Part shown: in pieces, positions 8,718 to 18,309 of the stretch
Layout of the letters: each line of letters begins with the position of its first letter
Numbering within the stretch: position 1 is the stretch's first letter
DNA from: an uncultured Paracoccaceae bacterium
GTDB taxonomy: Bacteria > Pseudomonadota > Alphaproteobacteria > Rhodobacterales > Rhodobacteraceae
Reading direction: 5' to 3'
DNA length: 64,000 nt
Assembly: GCA_947499725.1 (NCBI GenBank)
Contig: CANMPK010000001.1
Coordinates: 1,288,057-1,352,056 of the forward strand
Program-made: the position numbers and the translations under genes
The notes under the pieces: generated by a model
What the model was told of the DNA's origin: nothing
What the model saw: only the letters and a program-made list of their open reading frames with translations
Databases searched by the model: none

Positions 8718-10021
8718 CCGTCGATCCTTTCGATGACAAGCGGTTGTGTCTGGGGCGTTTTAGCACCAATTGAGATCGCGTCTATCACCGAATGCGCAGC
8801 GGCTTGTGCAGCGGCCTCGCGGGCGGCATGGATGCGCAGCAGCGGCTGGCCTTTGCTGACCTTTTGGCCAAGGGTGACCACATCGGATAGGCCAACGGCT
8901 GGATCAATTGTGTCTGTTTCCACTTGGCGCCCGCCACCAAGGGCGACGACCGCAAGGCCCAGCGCCTCGCCGTTGATTTGGGTGATGTAGCCAGGGGCGG
9001 GCGCAGGAACTTCTACAATAACAGGCGCTTCGGGCAGGAAGCGTTGCCAGTTTTCAGCAAAGGCCACGGGGCCGCCTTGCGCGTAGACCATTTTGCCAAA
9101 GGCCTCGGCAGCTTTGCCTGATGACACCGCGGAAAGGATCATTTGCGTGCCAGTGTCGACATCTTTGGCAAGGCCCGCATTGGCCAAGAGCACGCCGCCC
9201 AATGCTGCGGAAAGTTCCAGCAGCGGGCCTTGCGCGCCATCGCACAATACGCGCATGACCTCGGCGATCTCGAGCGCGTTGCCCAGCGCGGGGGCGAGCG
9301 GCGCGTTCATATCAGAGATCAAGGCAGTGGTTTGGCAACCGGCGAGATTGGCCGTGCTGACAAGGGATTGTGCAAGGGCGCGGGCGTCCTCTGTGGATTT
9401 CATGAAAGCGCCGGAGCCGGTTTTCACATCAAGCACCAGATGATCTAGCCCTGCGGCCAGTTTCTTGGACAAGATCGAGGCGGTGATCAGATCGAGGCTT
9501 TCGACTGTCGCCGTGACATCGCGGATCGCGTAAAGCCGTTTGTCTGCTGGCGCGATATTGGCCGAGGCGCTGACAATGGCCGCGCCCGTATCGCTGACCA
9601 CTTGGCGAAAGCGATCTTCTGGCAGGTCGACGCGCAGACCCGGAATGGCTTCCATTTTATCCAAAGTGCCACCGGTATGGCCTAGCCCCCTGCCCGAGAT
9701 CATCGGCACATAGCCCCCGCAGGCCGCCAAGGCTGGTGCCAGCACAAGCGAGACACAATCGCCCACCCCTCCGGTGGAGTGTTTGTCGATCACGGGGCCA
9801 TCAAGAGACCAATCCAGCGTATCGCCACTGTCGCGCATGGCGCGGGTTAGGTTGGCGCGGGCTGGGGCATCAAGCCCGTTCAGACATACGGCCATCGCAA
9901 AAGCCGCCGCCTGTGCATCGGTGACTTGCCCATCGGACAAACCCTGCGCAAACCAAGCTAGCGCTTCGGCATCTGGCATATCCCCCTGACGCAAGGCTGC
10001 GATAACTGCGCGGGCCTGCAT
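8714..10021 (-). CDS. deoA: Thymidine phosphorylase
   Basis: Phosphorolysis of thymidine or deoxyuridine to the free base and deoxyribose 1-phosphate. It has 435 residues. The family signature DKHSTGGVGD (residues 79-88) and the glycine-rich phosphate site are present, followed by the C-terminal barrel-sandwich domain (GYITQINGEALGLAVVALGGGR). Its ATG overlaps the cdd stop by one base (TAATG), so translation is probably coupled. It supplies deoxyribose 1-phosphate to DeoB encoded next. Confidence 0.96.
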   Translation of the reverse strand: MQARAVIAALRQGDMPDAEALAWFAQGLSDGQVTDAQAAAFAMAVCLNGLDAPARANLTRAMRDSGDTLDWSLDGPVIDKHSTGGVGDCVSLVLAPALAACGGYVPMISGRGLGHTGGTLDKMEAIPGLRVDLPEDRFRQVVSDTGAAIVSASANIAPADKRLYAIRDVTATVESLDLITASILSKKLAAGLDHLVLDVKTGSGAFMKSTEDARALAQSLVSTANLAGCQTTALISDMNAPLAPALGNALEIAEVMRVLCDGAQGPLLELSAALGGVLLANAGLAKDVDTGTQMILSAVSSGKAAEAFGKMVYAQGGPVAFAENWQRFLPEAPVIVEVPAPAPGYITQINGEALGLAVVALGGGRQVETDTIDPAVGLSDVVTLGQKVSKGQPLLRIHAAREAAAQAAAHSVIDAISIGAKTPQTQPLVIERIDG

Positions 10022-10413
10022 TAAGTGTTCTCCAGATGCTCTTCTGTGAAGGCGCCGGGCATGAGTTCGCCGAGGGTCATGGTTTTTTCCACACCATCGA
10101 GCGTGGCCATGGTGACTTGTGCGTCGCCATCAGCAAATTCGATCAGTTTCTGACGGCACCCCCCGCAGGGTGAGACCGGTTTGGGCGCATCCGCGACGAT
10201 ATAGATGGCGGTGAGGCGCTTTTGGCCATTTGCCACCATCGCGGCGATTGCCCCTGCTTCGGCGCAGGTGCCTTCGGGATAGGCCACGTTTTCTACGTTG
10301 CACCCTGTATAGACATCACCGCCTTCTGTGCGCAAAGCCGCGCCCACCTTGAAGTTGGAATATGGGGCATAGGCGTTTTCACGTACCTTAAGCGCTTGTT
10401 CTTTCAGACACAT
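10021..10413 (-). CDS. cdd: Cytidine deaminase
   Basis: A short tetrameric-type cytidine deaminase of 130 residues. Zinc ligands are Cys in TCAEAGAI and the pair in PCGGCRQ; the substrate loop NAYAPYSNFKVGAAL is near the N-terminus. I chose the ATG at 10413 because GGGCAGGGA lies 5 bases upstream, while the ATG at 10434 has no ribosome-binding site. It is the first gene of the salvage operon, so the operon promoter should lie in the divergent gap before maeB. Confidence 0.93.
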   Translation of the reverse strand: MCLKEQALKVRENAYAPYSNFKVGAALRTEGGDVYTGCNVENVAYPEGTCAEAGAIAAMVANGQKRLTAIYIVADAPKPVSPCGGCRQKLIEFADGDAQVTMATLDGVEKTMTLGELMPGAFTEEHLENT

Positions 10414-10627
10414 ATTTTCCCTGCCCCTCGTCATACATTCGTAACAATTTGACTGTCATTTGTGAGGTAAAAATTATTTTAACTCAACGGTAAAATTTCA
10501 CTCTTAAGCCCCAAATCTGGGATACCAGTTCGCCCTTATCGAAAAGGCCTAAAATTCAAGCATACGCAGGGTTTCCCTTTCGTCAAAAAATAGTTTAGCG
10601 GTAAACGAAAATAAGAATGAGGTGACC
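10414..10627. promoter_or_regulatory. Divergent promoter region between cdd and maeB
   Basis: This AT-rich gap of about 210 bases separates two divergent genes. A short inverted repeat GTTTA-GCGG-TAAAC lies at 10593-10606, just upstream of the maeB ribosome-binding site GAGGTG. I infer an operator, but the regulator is not identifiable and no clear -35/-10 pair stands out. Confidence 0.45.
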
Positions 10628-12907
10628 ATGTCCGATCGTAAAAACGACAGCCAACGACAGGCTGCTTTGGATTACCATGAATTTTCGAAACCAGGGAAAT
10701 TAGAGGTTCGCGCGACCAAGCCTTTGGCCAATGGGCGTGACCTATCGCTTGCTTATTCTCCGGGTGTGGCGGAAGCCTGTGTTGAGATCACCAAGGATGC
10801 CTCCACAGCCAGCCGATACACAGCGCGGGGTAACTTGGTGGCGGTTGTCACGAATGGCTCTGCGGTTTTGGGGTTGGGCAATATTGGCGCTTTGGCATCC
10901 AAGCCGGTGATGGAAGGTAAGGCGGTTCTGTTTAAGAAGTTCGCCAATATCGATTGTTTTGACATCGAGGTCGACGAGACCGATCCAGAAAAGCTGGCGG
11001 ATATTGTCTGCGCTTTGGGGCCTACCTTTGGCGCGATTAACTTGGAAGACATCAAGGCGCCGGATTGCTTTGTGGTCGAGGAAATCTGCCGCAAGCGCAT
11101 GAACATTCCTGTCTTTCATGATGACCAGCACGGCACAGCGATTGTTGTGGGCGCAGCAGCGACCAATGCGCTGCATGTGGCGGGCAAGTCTTTTGAGGAC
11201 ATCAAGATTGTCTCTACCGGTGGGGGCGCGGCAGGGATTGCTTGCCTGAATATGCTGGTGAAACTGGGTGTGAAGCGCGAAAACATCTGGCTGTGTGACG
11301 TACATGGTTTGGTTTATGAGGGCCGCACCGAGGATATGAACCCGCAGAAAGCGGCCTATGCGCAGAAATCGGACCTGCGCACGCTAGATGATGTGATTGA
11401 TGGGGCGGATCTGTTCTTGGGTCTGTCTGGTCCGAATGTGCTGAAGCCAGACATGGTGGCGCGTATGGGCCAGAAACCCATCATCTTCGCGCTGGCCAAC
11501 CCAACGCCAGAGATCATGCCAACCGCTGCACGTGATGCGGTGCCAGATGCGATTATCGCAACAGGTCGCAGTGATTTCCCGAACCAAGTGAACAACGTGC
11601 TGTGCTTCCCGTTCATCTTCCGCGGAGCGCTGGATGTGGGCGCGACCGAAATTAACGACGAGATGAAGATCGCTTGTGTGGAAGGCATCGCAGAACTGGC
11701 GCGGATCACCACCTCTGCCGAGGCAGCGGCGGCCTATCAGGGCGAACAGCTGACTTTTGGTGCGGACTACCTGATCCCAAAACCGTTTGATCCGCGATTG
11801 GTGGGCATTGTCTCTGCCGCTGTGGCGAAGGCTGCGATGGAAACTGGTGTGGCGACGCGCCCGATCGAGGATATTGAGGCCTATAAAGAAAAGCTGAACG
11901 AGTCTGTCTTTAAGTCTGCCTTGTTGATGCGCCCTGTGTTTGAAAGCGCGCGCGCGTCTACACGCCGGATTGTTTTTGCCGAGGGCGAAGATGAGCGCGT
12001 ATTGCGCGCGGCGCAGACCATTCTGGAAGAAACCACAGAGAAACCGATCTTGATTGGCCGTCCAGAGGTGATTGAACGCCGTTGCGAACGTTTGGGCCTG
12101 TCTGTGCGACCAGAGCGTGATTTTGCGCTGGTGAACCCAGAGAATGATCCGCGTTATCGCGATTATTGGGAAACCTATTATAAACTGATGGCCCGCAAAG
12201 GGGTCACACCGGATATCGCCCGCGCGATCATGCGCACGAATACCACTGCAATTGCTGCCACAATGGTGCATCGTGGCGAAGCAGACAGCATGATCTGCGG
12301 CACTTTCGGTGAATACCGTTGGCATTTGGATTATGTGAATCAAGTGCTGGGCACCGAAGACTATGCACCGCATGGGGCCCTGTCTTTGATGATCATGGAA
12401 GATGGGCCGCTGTTTGTGGCAGATACCCACGTGTGGTCTTTGCCAACGCCAGAGCAACTTGCGCTGGTGGCGCAGGGCGCGGCGCGTCATGCGCGGCGTT
12501 TTGGGGTGGAGCCTCGGATTGCTTTCTGTTCGCAGTCACAGTTTGGCAATCAGAAAGAAGGCTCTGGCAAGCGTCTGCGCGAGGCGATTGCCTTGCTGGA
12601 TGGTATGGAGACGGATTTCGAATACGAAGGCGAGATGAACATTGATGCGGCGCTGGATCCTGAGCTGTGTCAGCGTTTGCTGCCAAATAGCCGCCTGTCC
12701 GGCCCTGCGAATGTGCTGATTTTTGGCCATGCGGATGCGGCCAGCGCAACGCGCAATATTCTGAAACTGAAGGCTGACGCTTTGGCCGTTGGGCCGATCT
12801 TGATGGGCATGGGCAACCGCGCCCATATCGCAACGCCATCTGTCACAGCTCGTGGCTTGCTGAATATGGCGGCGATTGCTGGCACGCCGGTCAGCCAATA
12901 CGGCTAA
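10628..12907 (+). CDS. maeB: NADP-type malic enzyme with C-terminal phosphotransacetylase-like domain
   Basis: A 759-residue cytoplasmic fusion typical of Proteobacteria. The N-terminal half is malic enzyme (malate to pyruvate, CO2 and NAD(P)H): [31 protein letters not shown] and the nucleotide-binding loop [15 protein letters not shown]. The C-terminal half, from about residue 430, resembles phosphotransacetylase and is usually thought to be regulatory. The start is the ATG at 10628, with GAGGTG 4-5 bases upstream and an in-frame GTG two codons earlier as an alternative. A strong terminator follows, so it is probably transcribed alone. Confidence 0.95.
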   Translation: MSDRKNDSQRQAALDYHEFSKPGKLEVRATKPLANGRDLSLAYSPGVAEACVEITKDASTASRYTARGNLVAVVTNGSAVLGLGNIGALASKPVMEGKAVLFKKFANIDCFDIEVDETDPEKLADIVCALGPTFGAINLEDIKAPDCFVVEEICRKRMNIPVFHDDQHGTAIVVGAAATNALHVAGKSFEDIKIVSTGGGAAGIACLNMLVKLGVKRENIWLCDVHGLVYEGRTEDMNPQKAAYAQKSDLRTLDDVIDGADLFLGLSGPNVLKPDMVARMGQKPIIFALANPTPEIMPTAARDAVPDAIIATGRSDFPNQVNNVLCFPFIFRGALDVGATEINDEMKIACVEGIAELARITTSAEAAAAYQGEQLTFGADYLIPKPFDPRLVGIVSAAVAKAAMETGVATRPIEDIEAYKEKLNESVFKSALLMRPVFESARASTRRIVFAEGEDERVLRAAQTILEETTEKPILIGRPEVIERRCERLGLSVRPERDFALVNPENDPRYRDYWETYYKLMARKGVTPDIARAIMRTNTTAIAATMVHRGEADSMICGTFGEYRWHLDYVNQVLGTEDYAPHGALSLMIMEDGPLFVADTHVWSLPTPEQLALVAQGAARHARRFGVEPRIAFCSQSQFGNQKEGSGKRLREAIALLDGMETDFEYEGEMNIDAALDPELCQRLLPNSRLSGPANVLIFGHADAASATRNILKLKADALAVGPILMGMGNRAHIATPSVTARGLLNMAAIAGTPVSQYG

Positions 12908-12937
12908 AGGTTCAGTTATATGAGTTTCAAGCCTCGC

Positions 12938-12961
12938 AGGCCCCGCCTGCGGGGCTTTTTC
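12938..12961 (+). terminator. Rho-independent terminator after maeB
   Basis: GCCCC and GGGGC form a short GC-only stem, extendable by an inner GC pair, followed by five T residues (12956-12960). It lies about 30 bases after the maeB stop. Confidence 0.85.
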
Positions 12962-13018
12962 CTGCGTGATTGACAGAGTTCACAGATCAGGCGTGCAGCC
13001 CTGTCAAGTTTCTGTAAA

Positions 13019-13098
13019 TTTTGCAAACCCATGTAAATTCAGCAAATTGGCTTAAACTTTGCAGCAGTTTGCACTGCAAATCCTTGCAGTATTGCAAA
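13019..13098 (+). promoter_or_regulatory. Cluster of TTTGCAAA-like sites upstream of prpE
   Basis: TTTGCAAA is exact at 13020-13027. TTTGC or GCAAA half-sites recur at 13042-13046, 13058-13062 and in the palindrome TTTGCA-C-TGCAAA at 13068-13080, and TTGC...GCAAA continues to 13098. From memory, the short-chain acyl-CoA regulator PccR (ScfR group) of Rhodobacter binds TTTGCAAA-type repeats to control propionyl-CoA genes. The position before propionyl-CoA synthetase fits that, but the regulator is not in this window. Confidence 0.55.
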
Positions 13099-13192
13099 GA
13101 AATTCACCGTTTTTTCACGCATGCTCTCGCAATATCTTTACAGAGCGCTGCCCTGCCCCCTACTAATTTTGGTGGCAAAGGGAGGATCTGCC

Positions 13193-15085
13193 ATGTCGTA
13201 TCAAGAGGTTTACACCCGTTGGAAAACCGATCCTGAAGGGTTCTGGATGGAGGCTGCGCAGGCCATCGACTGGGATCAAGCGCCCAGCAAGGCGCTGACA
13301 GATAAAGGGGATGGGCTGTACGAATGGTTTGCCGATGCCAAGGTGAACACCTGCTGGAACGCGGTGGATCGCCATGTAGAAGCAGGGCATGGGGATCGTA
13401 TTGCGATCATTTATGACAGCCCTGTCACCGATACAAAGACCAAGATTTCCTATGCCCAGCTTAAGGATGATGTGGCGCTGCTTGCAGGGGCTTTGCAAGC
13501 GCAGGGCGTCACAAAGGGCGACCGTGTACTGATTTATATGCCCATGGTGGCAGAAGCGATCATCGCAATGCTGGCCTGCGGGCGCATTGGCGCGATCCAT
13601 TCTGTGGTGTTTGGTGGCTTTGCAGCCAACGAACTTGCCGTGCGGATTGATGATGCCAAGCCAAAAGCGATTTTGGCGGCCTCTTGTGGGATCGAGGGTT
13701 CGCGGATCATTGAATATAAACCTTTGCTGGATGGCGCCATTGAGGCTGCCAGCCACGAACCGGAATTCTGCGCGATCTTGCAACGTACGCAGCACTTGGC
13801 AGAGCTGACCGAAGGGCGCGATCTGGATTGGCATGGGTTTCAGGTTGGCGTGACGCCTGCGGATTGCGTTCCGGTTGAGGGCAATCATCCGTCTTATATT
13901 CTGTATACCTCTGGCACGACTGGTCAGCCCAAGGGCGTAATCCGCCATACGGCGGGGCAATTGGTGGCGCTGAACTGGACGATGGAGGCGATTTATAACG
14001 TCAAGCCAGGCGATGTGTTCTGGGCGGCCTCTGATGTGGGTTGGGTCGTTGGGCACTCGTATATTTGTTACGGGCCGTTGATCCACGGCAACACGACGGT
14101 TGTGTTTGAAGGTAAACCCATTGGCACGCCAGACGCAGGTACGTTTTGGCGCGTGATTTCGGAACACAAGGTCACGTCGTTCTTTACGGCACCCACTGCG
14201 TTGCGCGCCGTAAAGCGCGAAGACCCCAAAGGCGCTTTGGTGGCGGATTACGATCTAGATTGCTTGAAGCAGGTCTACTTGGCCGGCGAACGTGCGGACC
14301 CTGATACGATTCATTGGGCGCAAGATCGGCTGGGCGTGCCCGTGATTGACCACTGGTGGCAAACCGAAACCGGTTGGGCGATTGCGGCTAATCCTTTGGG
14401 CATTGAAAGCCTGCCGATCAAAGTTGGATCACCAGCTGTGCCGATGCCAGGGTATGATGTTGAGATTTTGGATGACGCTGGTCAGCCAGTTTCCGCTGGC
14501 ACCTTGGGCGCCATTGCGGTGAAGCTGCCCCTGCCCCCAGGCACTTTGCCAACGCTGTGGCAGGCAGAAGCGCGGTTTAAATCTGCCTATTTGAATACCT
14601 TTGAAGGGTATTACGAAACCGGCGATGCGGGGATGATGGACGAGGATGGCTATCTGTACATCATGGCGCGCACGGATGATGTGATTAACGTCGCAGGCCA
14701 TCGTCTTTCAACGGGCGCGATGGAAGAGGTGCTGGCTGCCCACCCAGATGTGGCGGAATGCGCTGTGATTGGAGTGGCCGACAAGTTGAAGGGCCAGATG
14801 CCATTGGGCTTTTTGGTGTTGAATGCCGGTACAGATCGCCCTGATGCGGATATTATCGCAGAAGTCGTACAATCGGTTCGCGATCAGATCGGGCCGGTGG
14901 CTGCATTTAAACAGGCCGCTGTTGTCGGGCGCTTGCCAAAAACACGGTCTGGCAAAATCTTACGCGGTACGATGGTCTCGATTGCCGATGGCTCAGAATG
15001 GAAAATGCCAGCGACAATTGACGACCCATCCGTATTAGATGACATCAAAGGCACATTGAAAACCCTTGGCTACGCAGAGGCTTAA
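13193..15085 (+). CDS. prpE: Propionyl-CoA synthetase
   Basis: Activates propionate with ATP and CoA to propionyl-CoA. It has 630 residues, the usual length of PrpE. The AMP-binding motif YTSGTTGQPKGVIRH lies near residues 239-253, with DHWWQTETGW further on and the catalytic C-terminal Lys in KTRSGKILRGTM. The ATG at 13193 has GGGAGGA 6-12 bases upstream; in-frame starts further up would run into the repeat-rich control region. A short-chain acyl-CoA regulator may act through the TTTGCAAA-like sites upstream. Acetyl-CoA synthetase is the closest alternative, but length and motifs favour PrpE. Confidence 0.92.
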   Translation: MSYQEVYTRWKTDPEGFWMEAAQAIDWDQAPSKALTDKGDGLYEWFADAKVNTCWNAVDRHVEAGHGDRIAIIYDSPVTDTKTKISYAQLKDDVALLAGALQAQGVTKGDRVLIYMPMVAEAIIAMLACGRIGAIHSVVFGGFAANELAVRIDDAKPKAILAASCGIEGSRIIEYKPLLDGAIEAASHEPEFCAILQRTQHLAELTEGRDLDWHGFQVGVTPADCVPVEGNHPSYILYTSGTTGQPKGVIRHTAGQLVALNWTMEAIYNVKPGDVFWAASDVGWVVGHSYICYGPLIHGNTTVVFEGKPIGTPDAGTFWRVISEHKVTSFFTAPTALRAVKREDPKGALVADYDLDCLKQVYLAGERADPDTIHWAQDRLGVPVIDHWWQTETGWAIAANPLGIESLPIKVGSPAVPMPGYDVEILDDAGQPVSAGTLGAIAVKLPLPPGTLPTLWQAEARFKSAYLNTFEGYYETGDAGMMDEDGYLYIMARTDDVINVAGHRLSTGAMEEVLAAHPDVAECAVIGVADKLKGQMPLGFLVLNAGTDRPDADIIAEVVQSVRDQIGPVAAFKQAAVVGRLPKTRSGKILRGTMVSIADGSEWKMPATIDDPSVLDDIKGTLKTLGYAEA

Positions 15086-15254
15086 CCCTCGATTTGGCGC
15101 TTTACATGCAATGCGTGTCGTGCGAAGCCTATGCCCGCACGACGTGCCATCTATCGTTTTCCTTGTTTGCCTCGGCGATCTTGCATTCGATTCTGCACAG
15201 ACGCCAAGGACTCGACGCATTCCGCGGGCGGGCAACATACTAGGAGATACGGAT
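15086..15254 (+). promoter_or_regulatory. Promoter and probable long leader of the cold-shock gene
   Basis: 169 bases separate prpE from the cold-shock gene, ending in the ribosome-binding site TAGGAGA. Cold-shock mRNAs often carry long structured leaders, so this gap probably holds a promoter and leader. I see no strong hairpin or clear promoter boxes. Confidence 0.4.
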
Positions 15255-15461
15255 ATGCCTACAGGTACCGTAAAATGGTTTAACACCGACAAAGGCTACG
15301 GCTTCATTGCACCAGAAGATGGTGGCAAGGACGTTTTTGTTCACATTCGCGCAGTAGAGCGCGCAGGTCTGCAAGGCCTGCAGGACAACCAAAAAGTGTC
15401 CTACGAGCTGGAAGCTGGCCGTGACGGCCGCGAAAGCGCTGGCGGTCTGGAACTGCTGTAA
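15255..15461 (+). CDS. CspA-family cold-shock protein
   Basis: A 68-residue single cold-shock domain that binds single-stranded RNA/DNA. RNP1 (KGYGFIAP) and RNP2 (DVFVHI) are both intact, and the N-terminus GTVKWFN is typical. The ATG at 15255 follows TAGGAGA by 7 bases. It is monocistronic, with its own leader and terminator. Roseobacters usually have several paralogues, so no specific csp letter is assigned. Confidence 0.95.
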   Translation: MPTGTVKWFNTDKGYGFIAPEDGGKDVFVHIRAVERAGLQGLQDNQKVSYELEAGRDGRESAGGLELL

Positions 15462-15487
15462 GCTTTGCTTCGGTAAAGATGGTAAGG

Positions 15488-15512
15488 CGGGCGCTTTAAG
15501 CGCCCGTTTTTA
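15488..15512 (+). terminator. Rho-independent terminator after the cold-shock gene
   Basis: CGGGCGCTT pairs with AAGCGCCCG (15488-15506), followed by five T residues. It begins 26 bases after the stop codon. Confidence 0.9.
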
Positions 15513-15549
15513 TTTGTATTTTCCCATCTGACGATATGCAGCGGGTATT

Positions 15550-16311
15550 TTAGACAAATTGTTCGCGGATCAAGCGTTCTTCTAAACCATGACCAGGATC
15601 AAACAGGATTTTGTGCCCTACGTTTGGCTCTGATTTGATTTCCACAGACACGACATCCCGCACAGAACGGCTATCGGCATCTGCCATGACAGGTCGTTTT
15701 TCAGGATTGGTCACTTCGATGCGCACATGGCTTTCCTTGCGCACAAGCGCGCCGCGCCAACGACGTGGGCGGAACGGCGCAATGGCCGTAAGGGCCAAGA
15801 CATCCGAGCCAATTGGAAGAATCGGGCCATGGGCGGAATAGTTATAAGCCGTAGAGCCCGCAGGTGTGGATAGCAGCGCCCCGTCACACACAAGCTCGTC
15901 CATCCGCAGACGGCCATCGATCCAAATACGAAGTTTTGCCGCCTGTGGCCCTTGGCGCAAAAGCGATACTTCGTTGATCGCCAAGGCTTCGTGCACATTG
16001 CCGTCAGATTGCGTGGCTTTCATCGCCAATGGATTGATGATTTCTTCTTCAGCGGCTTCCAGCCGTTCGATCAGATCGGATTCGACGTATTCATTCATCA
16101 AGAACCCAACCGTACCGCGGTTCATGCCATAAACCGGCGCGGACAAGGATTGCGTGGCATGCAGGGTTTGCAGCATGAAGCCATCCCCCCCCAAGGCCAC
16201 GATCACGTCAGCGTCTTCCACCGCCACATTGCTGTAGCGCCCTGTCAAAGCCGCGCGCGCGGTTTGTGCATTGGGTGCGTCTGAAGCGAGAAAAGCGATT
16301 CTTTTTGCCAT
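15550..16311 (-). CDS. nadK: NAD kinase
   Basis: Phosphorylates NAD to NADP. It has 253 residues. The catalytic GGDG motif is in VALGGDGFMLQTLH and the NAD-binding motif in PAGSTAYNYSAHGPILP. The ATG at 16311 (MAKRIAFLASD) is preferred; an upstream TTG would add eight residues without improving the ribosome-binding site. It is divergent from glyA and convergent with the cold-shock gene. Confidence 0.95.
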   Translation of the reverse strand: MAKRIAFLASDAPNAQTARAALTGRYSNVAVEDADVIVALGGDGFMLQTLHATQSLSAPVYGMNRGTVGFLMNEYVESDLIERLEAAEEEIINPLAMKATQSDGNVHEALAINEVSLLRQGPQAAKLRIWIDGRLRMDELVCDGALLSTPAGSTAYNYSAHGPILPIGSDVLALTAIAPFRPRRWRGALVRKESHVRIEVTNPEKRPVMADADSRSVRDVVSVEIKSEPNVGHKILFDPGHGLEERLIREQFV

Positions 16312-16487
16312 GTTTTGGCTCAATCCTGTTTCCAAAGGCCGACTGTTGGTTCCGAAAGAAACACAAGTTTATCCAAGGTGCCAGTGTTCTTGCTTAGAAT
16401 TACGTAAAGGCGGTTGTTTCTTCCTTTCATCTTTGAATAGTTTCCTTTAGGAAACACCTCAAATTCACCTATCTTGGAGCACCGCCA
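16312..16487 (+). promoter_or_regulatory. Divergent promoter / glyA leader with inverted repeat
   Basis: This 176-base gap between nadK and glyA contains the inverted repeat GTTTCC-TTTA-GGAAAC at 16440-16455, about 30 bases before glyA. No known glycine, folate or SAM riboswitch signature is recognisable. The repeat could be an operator or a leader hairpin; there is no T-tract to make it a terminator. Confidence 0.4.
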
Positions 16488-17783
16488 ATGAACGCATCAA
16501 CCCGCGATACCGGCTTCTTCACTGAATCTCTGTCTTCCCGTGATCCAGAGCTGTTTGGCTCTATCACAGACGAACTTGGCCGCCAGCGCGACGAAATCGA
16601 GCTGATCGCCTCTGAAAACATTGTATCTGCTGCTGTGATGGAAGCGCAGGGCTCTGTGCTGACCAACAAATACGCCGAGGGCTACCCAGGTCGCCGTTAC
16701 TACGGTGGTTGTCAGTATGTTGACGTTGCTGAGAACCTCGCGATTGACCGTGCAAAAGAGCTGTTTGGCTGTGAGTTCGTAAACGTTCAGCCGAATTCTG
16801 GTTCCCAAGCGAACCAAGGTGCTTTCACTGCGCTGATCAAGCCAGGCGACACCATTCTGGGTATGAACCTGGCATCCGGTGGCCACCTGACACACGGTGC
16901 GGCGCCAAACCAATCTGGTAAGTGGTTCAACGCTGTTCAGTATGGCGTACGTCGTCAAGACAACCGCATCGATTATGATGAAGTGGCTGCGCTGGCAAAA
17001 GAGCATCAGCCTAAGCTGATCATCGCAGGTGGTTCCGCGATCCCACGTCAGATCGACTTTGCGAAGTTCCGCGAAATCGCTGACTCTGTTGGCGCATACC
17101 TGATGGTCGACATGGCGCACTTTGCTGGTTTGGTTGCAGCGGGCGAGCACCCTTCCCCGTTCCCATATGCAGATATCGCGACAACAACCACGCACAAAAC
17201 GCTGCGTGGCCCTCGTGGCGGCATGATCCTGACCAACGACGAAGCCATTGCAAAGAAAGTGAATTCCGCGATCTTCCCTGGCATTCAGGGTGGTCCGCTG
17301 ATGCACGTGATCGCAGCCAAAGCGGTTGCTTTCGGTGAAGCGCTGCGTCCGGAGTTCAAGACATACCAGAAAGCCGTTCGCGCCAATGCTGTTGCGCTGG
17401 CAGATCAGCTGATGAAGGGCGGTCTGGACATCGTGACAGGCGGAACCGACACACACGTGATGCTGGTTGACCTGCGCCCGAAAGGCGTGAAGGGCAACGC
17501 AACCGAGAAAGCTCTGGGTCGTGCGCATATCACATGTAACAAAAACGGTATTCCGTTTGACCCTGAAAAGCCGTTTGTGACGTCTGGTATCCGTCTGGGT
17601 ACACCAGCGGGCACAACACGTGGTTTTGGCGAAGCTGAGTTCCGTCAGATCGCAGATTGGATCATCGAAGTTGTCGAAGGTCTGGCCGCGAATGGCGACG
17701 AGGGCAATGCAGAGGTAGAAGCGAAAGTGAAAGCCGAAGTGGCAGAGCTTTGCGCGAAGTTCCCGATGTACCCGAACCTGTAA
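16488..17783 (+). CDS. glyA: Serine hydroxymethyltransferase
   Basis: PLP enzyme that interconverts serine plus tetrahydrofolate and glycine plus methylene-tetrahydrofolate. It has 431 residues, full length. The PLP-lysine motif [14 protein letters not shown] is present around residues 225-238, and the N-terminal [10 protein letters not shown] and [13 protein letters not shown] segments are canonical. It is monocistronic, with its own leader and terminator. Codon use appears more biased towards CTG and GGT than in neighbours, in keeping with high expression. Confidence 0.98.
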   Translation: MNASTRDTGFFTESLSSRDPELFGSITDELGRQRDEIELIASENIVSAAVMEAQGSVLTNKYAEGYPGRRYYGGCQYVDVAENLAIDRAKELFGCEFVNVQPNSGSQANQGAFTALIKPGDTILGMNLASGGHLTHGAAPNQSGKWFNAVQYGVRRQDNRIDYDEVAALAKEHQPKLIIAGGSAIPRQIDFAKFREIADSVGAYLMVDMAHFAGLVAAGEHPSPFPYADIATTTTHKTLRGPRGGMILTNDEAIAKKVNSAIFPGIQGGPLMHVIAAKAVAFGEALRPEFKTYQKAVRANAVALADQLMKGGLDIVTGGTDTHVMLVDLRPKGVKGNATEKALGRAHITCNKNGIPFDPEKPFVTSGIRLGTPAGTTRGFGEAEFRQIADWIIEVVEGLAANGDEGNAEVEAKVKAEVAELCAKFPMYPNL

Positions 17784-17817
17784 AGGTTCTCCCGTAAGGG
17801 ACTGAAAAGATTAATTG

Positions 17818-17855
17818 AAACGCCGCTAGAGAGATCTGGCGGCGTTTTGTTTTTA
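17818..17855 (+). terminator. Rho-independent terminator after glyA
   Basis: AAACGCCGC pairs with GCGGCGTTT (17818-17826 with 17839-17847), followed by TGTTTTT. It ends close to the stop of the convergent membrane-protein gene at 17863. Confidence 0.9.
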
Positions 17856-17862
17856 CAGTTCT

Positions 17863-18237
17863 CTAGACAAAACCGCGCCATTTCAAAACGATCACGAAGA
17901 TCACAAAAACGGCGATCAAATTGAATGCCACGGTGCCTAACACGCCCAGAATGGCACCTTTGCGGCGGTCTGCTGGATCATACCCCTCAAGTGCGGAAAG
18001 CACGGTTGCGTAAGGCTTTACGAGAGGTTTTTCATCAATTTGAAGGGCGACTTTGGGATGCGCCAATTGGGTTTGAACTTCGACCAACTTGGCAGCATGG
18101 CGATGGACAGACTGCGGCAATCGGCGACCAATTTTTCGCATGGCAAAGGATAGATCATCCGTTTGGATGCCAAATTTAGCATCCACTAGCTTCAACAGCT
18201 TTTTGATATCATCGTTAAAGTGCTTTTGATCAATCAC
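17863..18237 (-). CDS. Small hypothetical protein with C-terminal membrane helix
   Basis: A 124-residue protein I do not recognise. The first 90 residues are soluble and rich in Lys and His. One hydrophobic helix (GAILGVLGTVAFNLIAVFVIFVIVL, about residues 94-118) ends near the C-terminus, giving a tail-anchored layout. Base composition resembles its neighbours. It is convergent with glyA and divergent from the hydrolase gene. It is a plausible lineage-specific gene without functional clues. Confidence 0.65.
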   Translation of the reverse strand: MIDQKHFNDDIKKLLKLVDAKFGIQTDDLSFAMRKIGRRLPQSVHRHAAKLVEVQTQLAHPKVALQIDEKPLVKPYATVLSALEGYDPADRRKGAILGVLGTVAFNLIAVFVIFVIVLKWRGFV

Positions 18238-18309
18238 TTATACACCCTCTGGTAGAACTCTAGCACGGGTTTGGCTTGCTCAAAAGGCTTAGTGTGATAC
18301 GACAGGCGC

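Noticed and set aside
11384..12490. Long open frame antisense to maeB
   Set aside because: Same reason: His/Arg/Cys-rich shadow of a clear malic enzyme gene.
16497..17528. Long open frame antisense to glyA
   Set aside because: Shadow frame; glyA is unmistakable on the plus strand.
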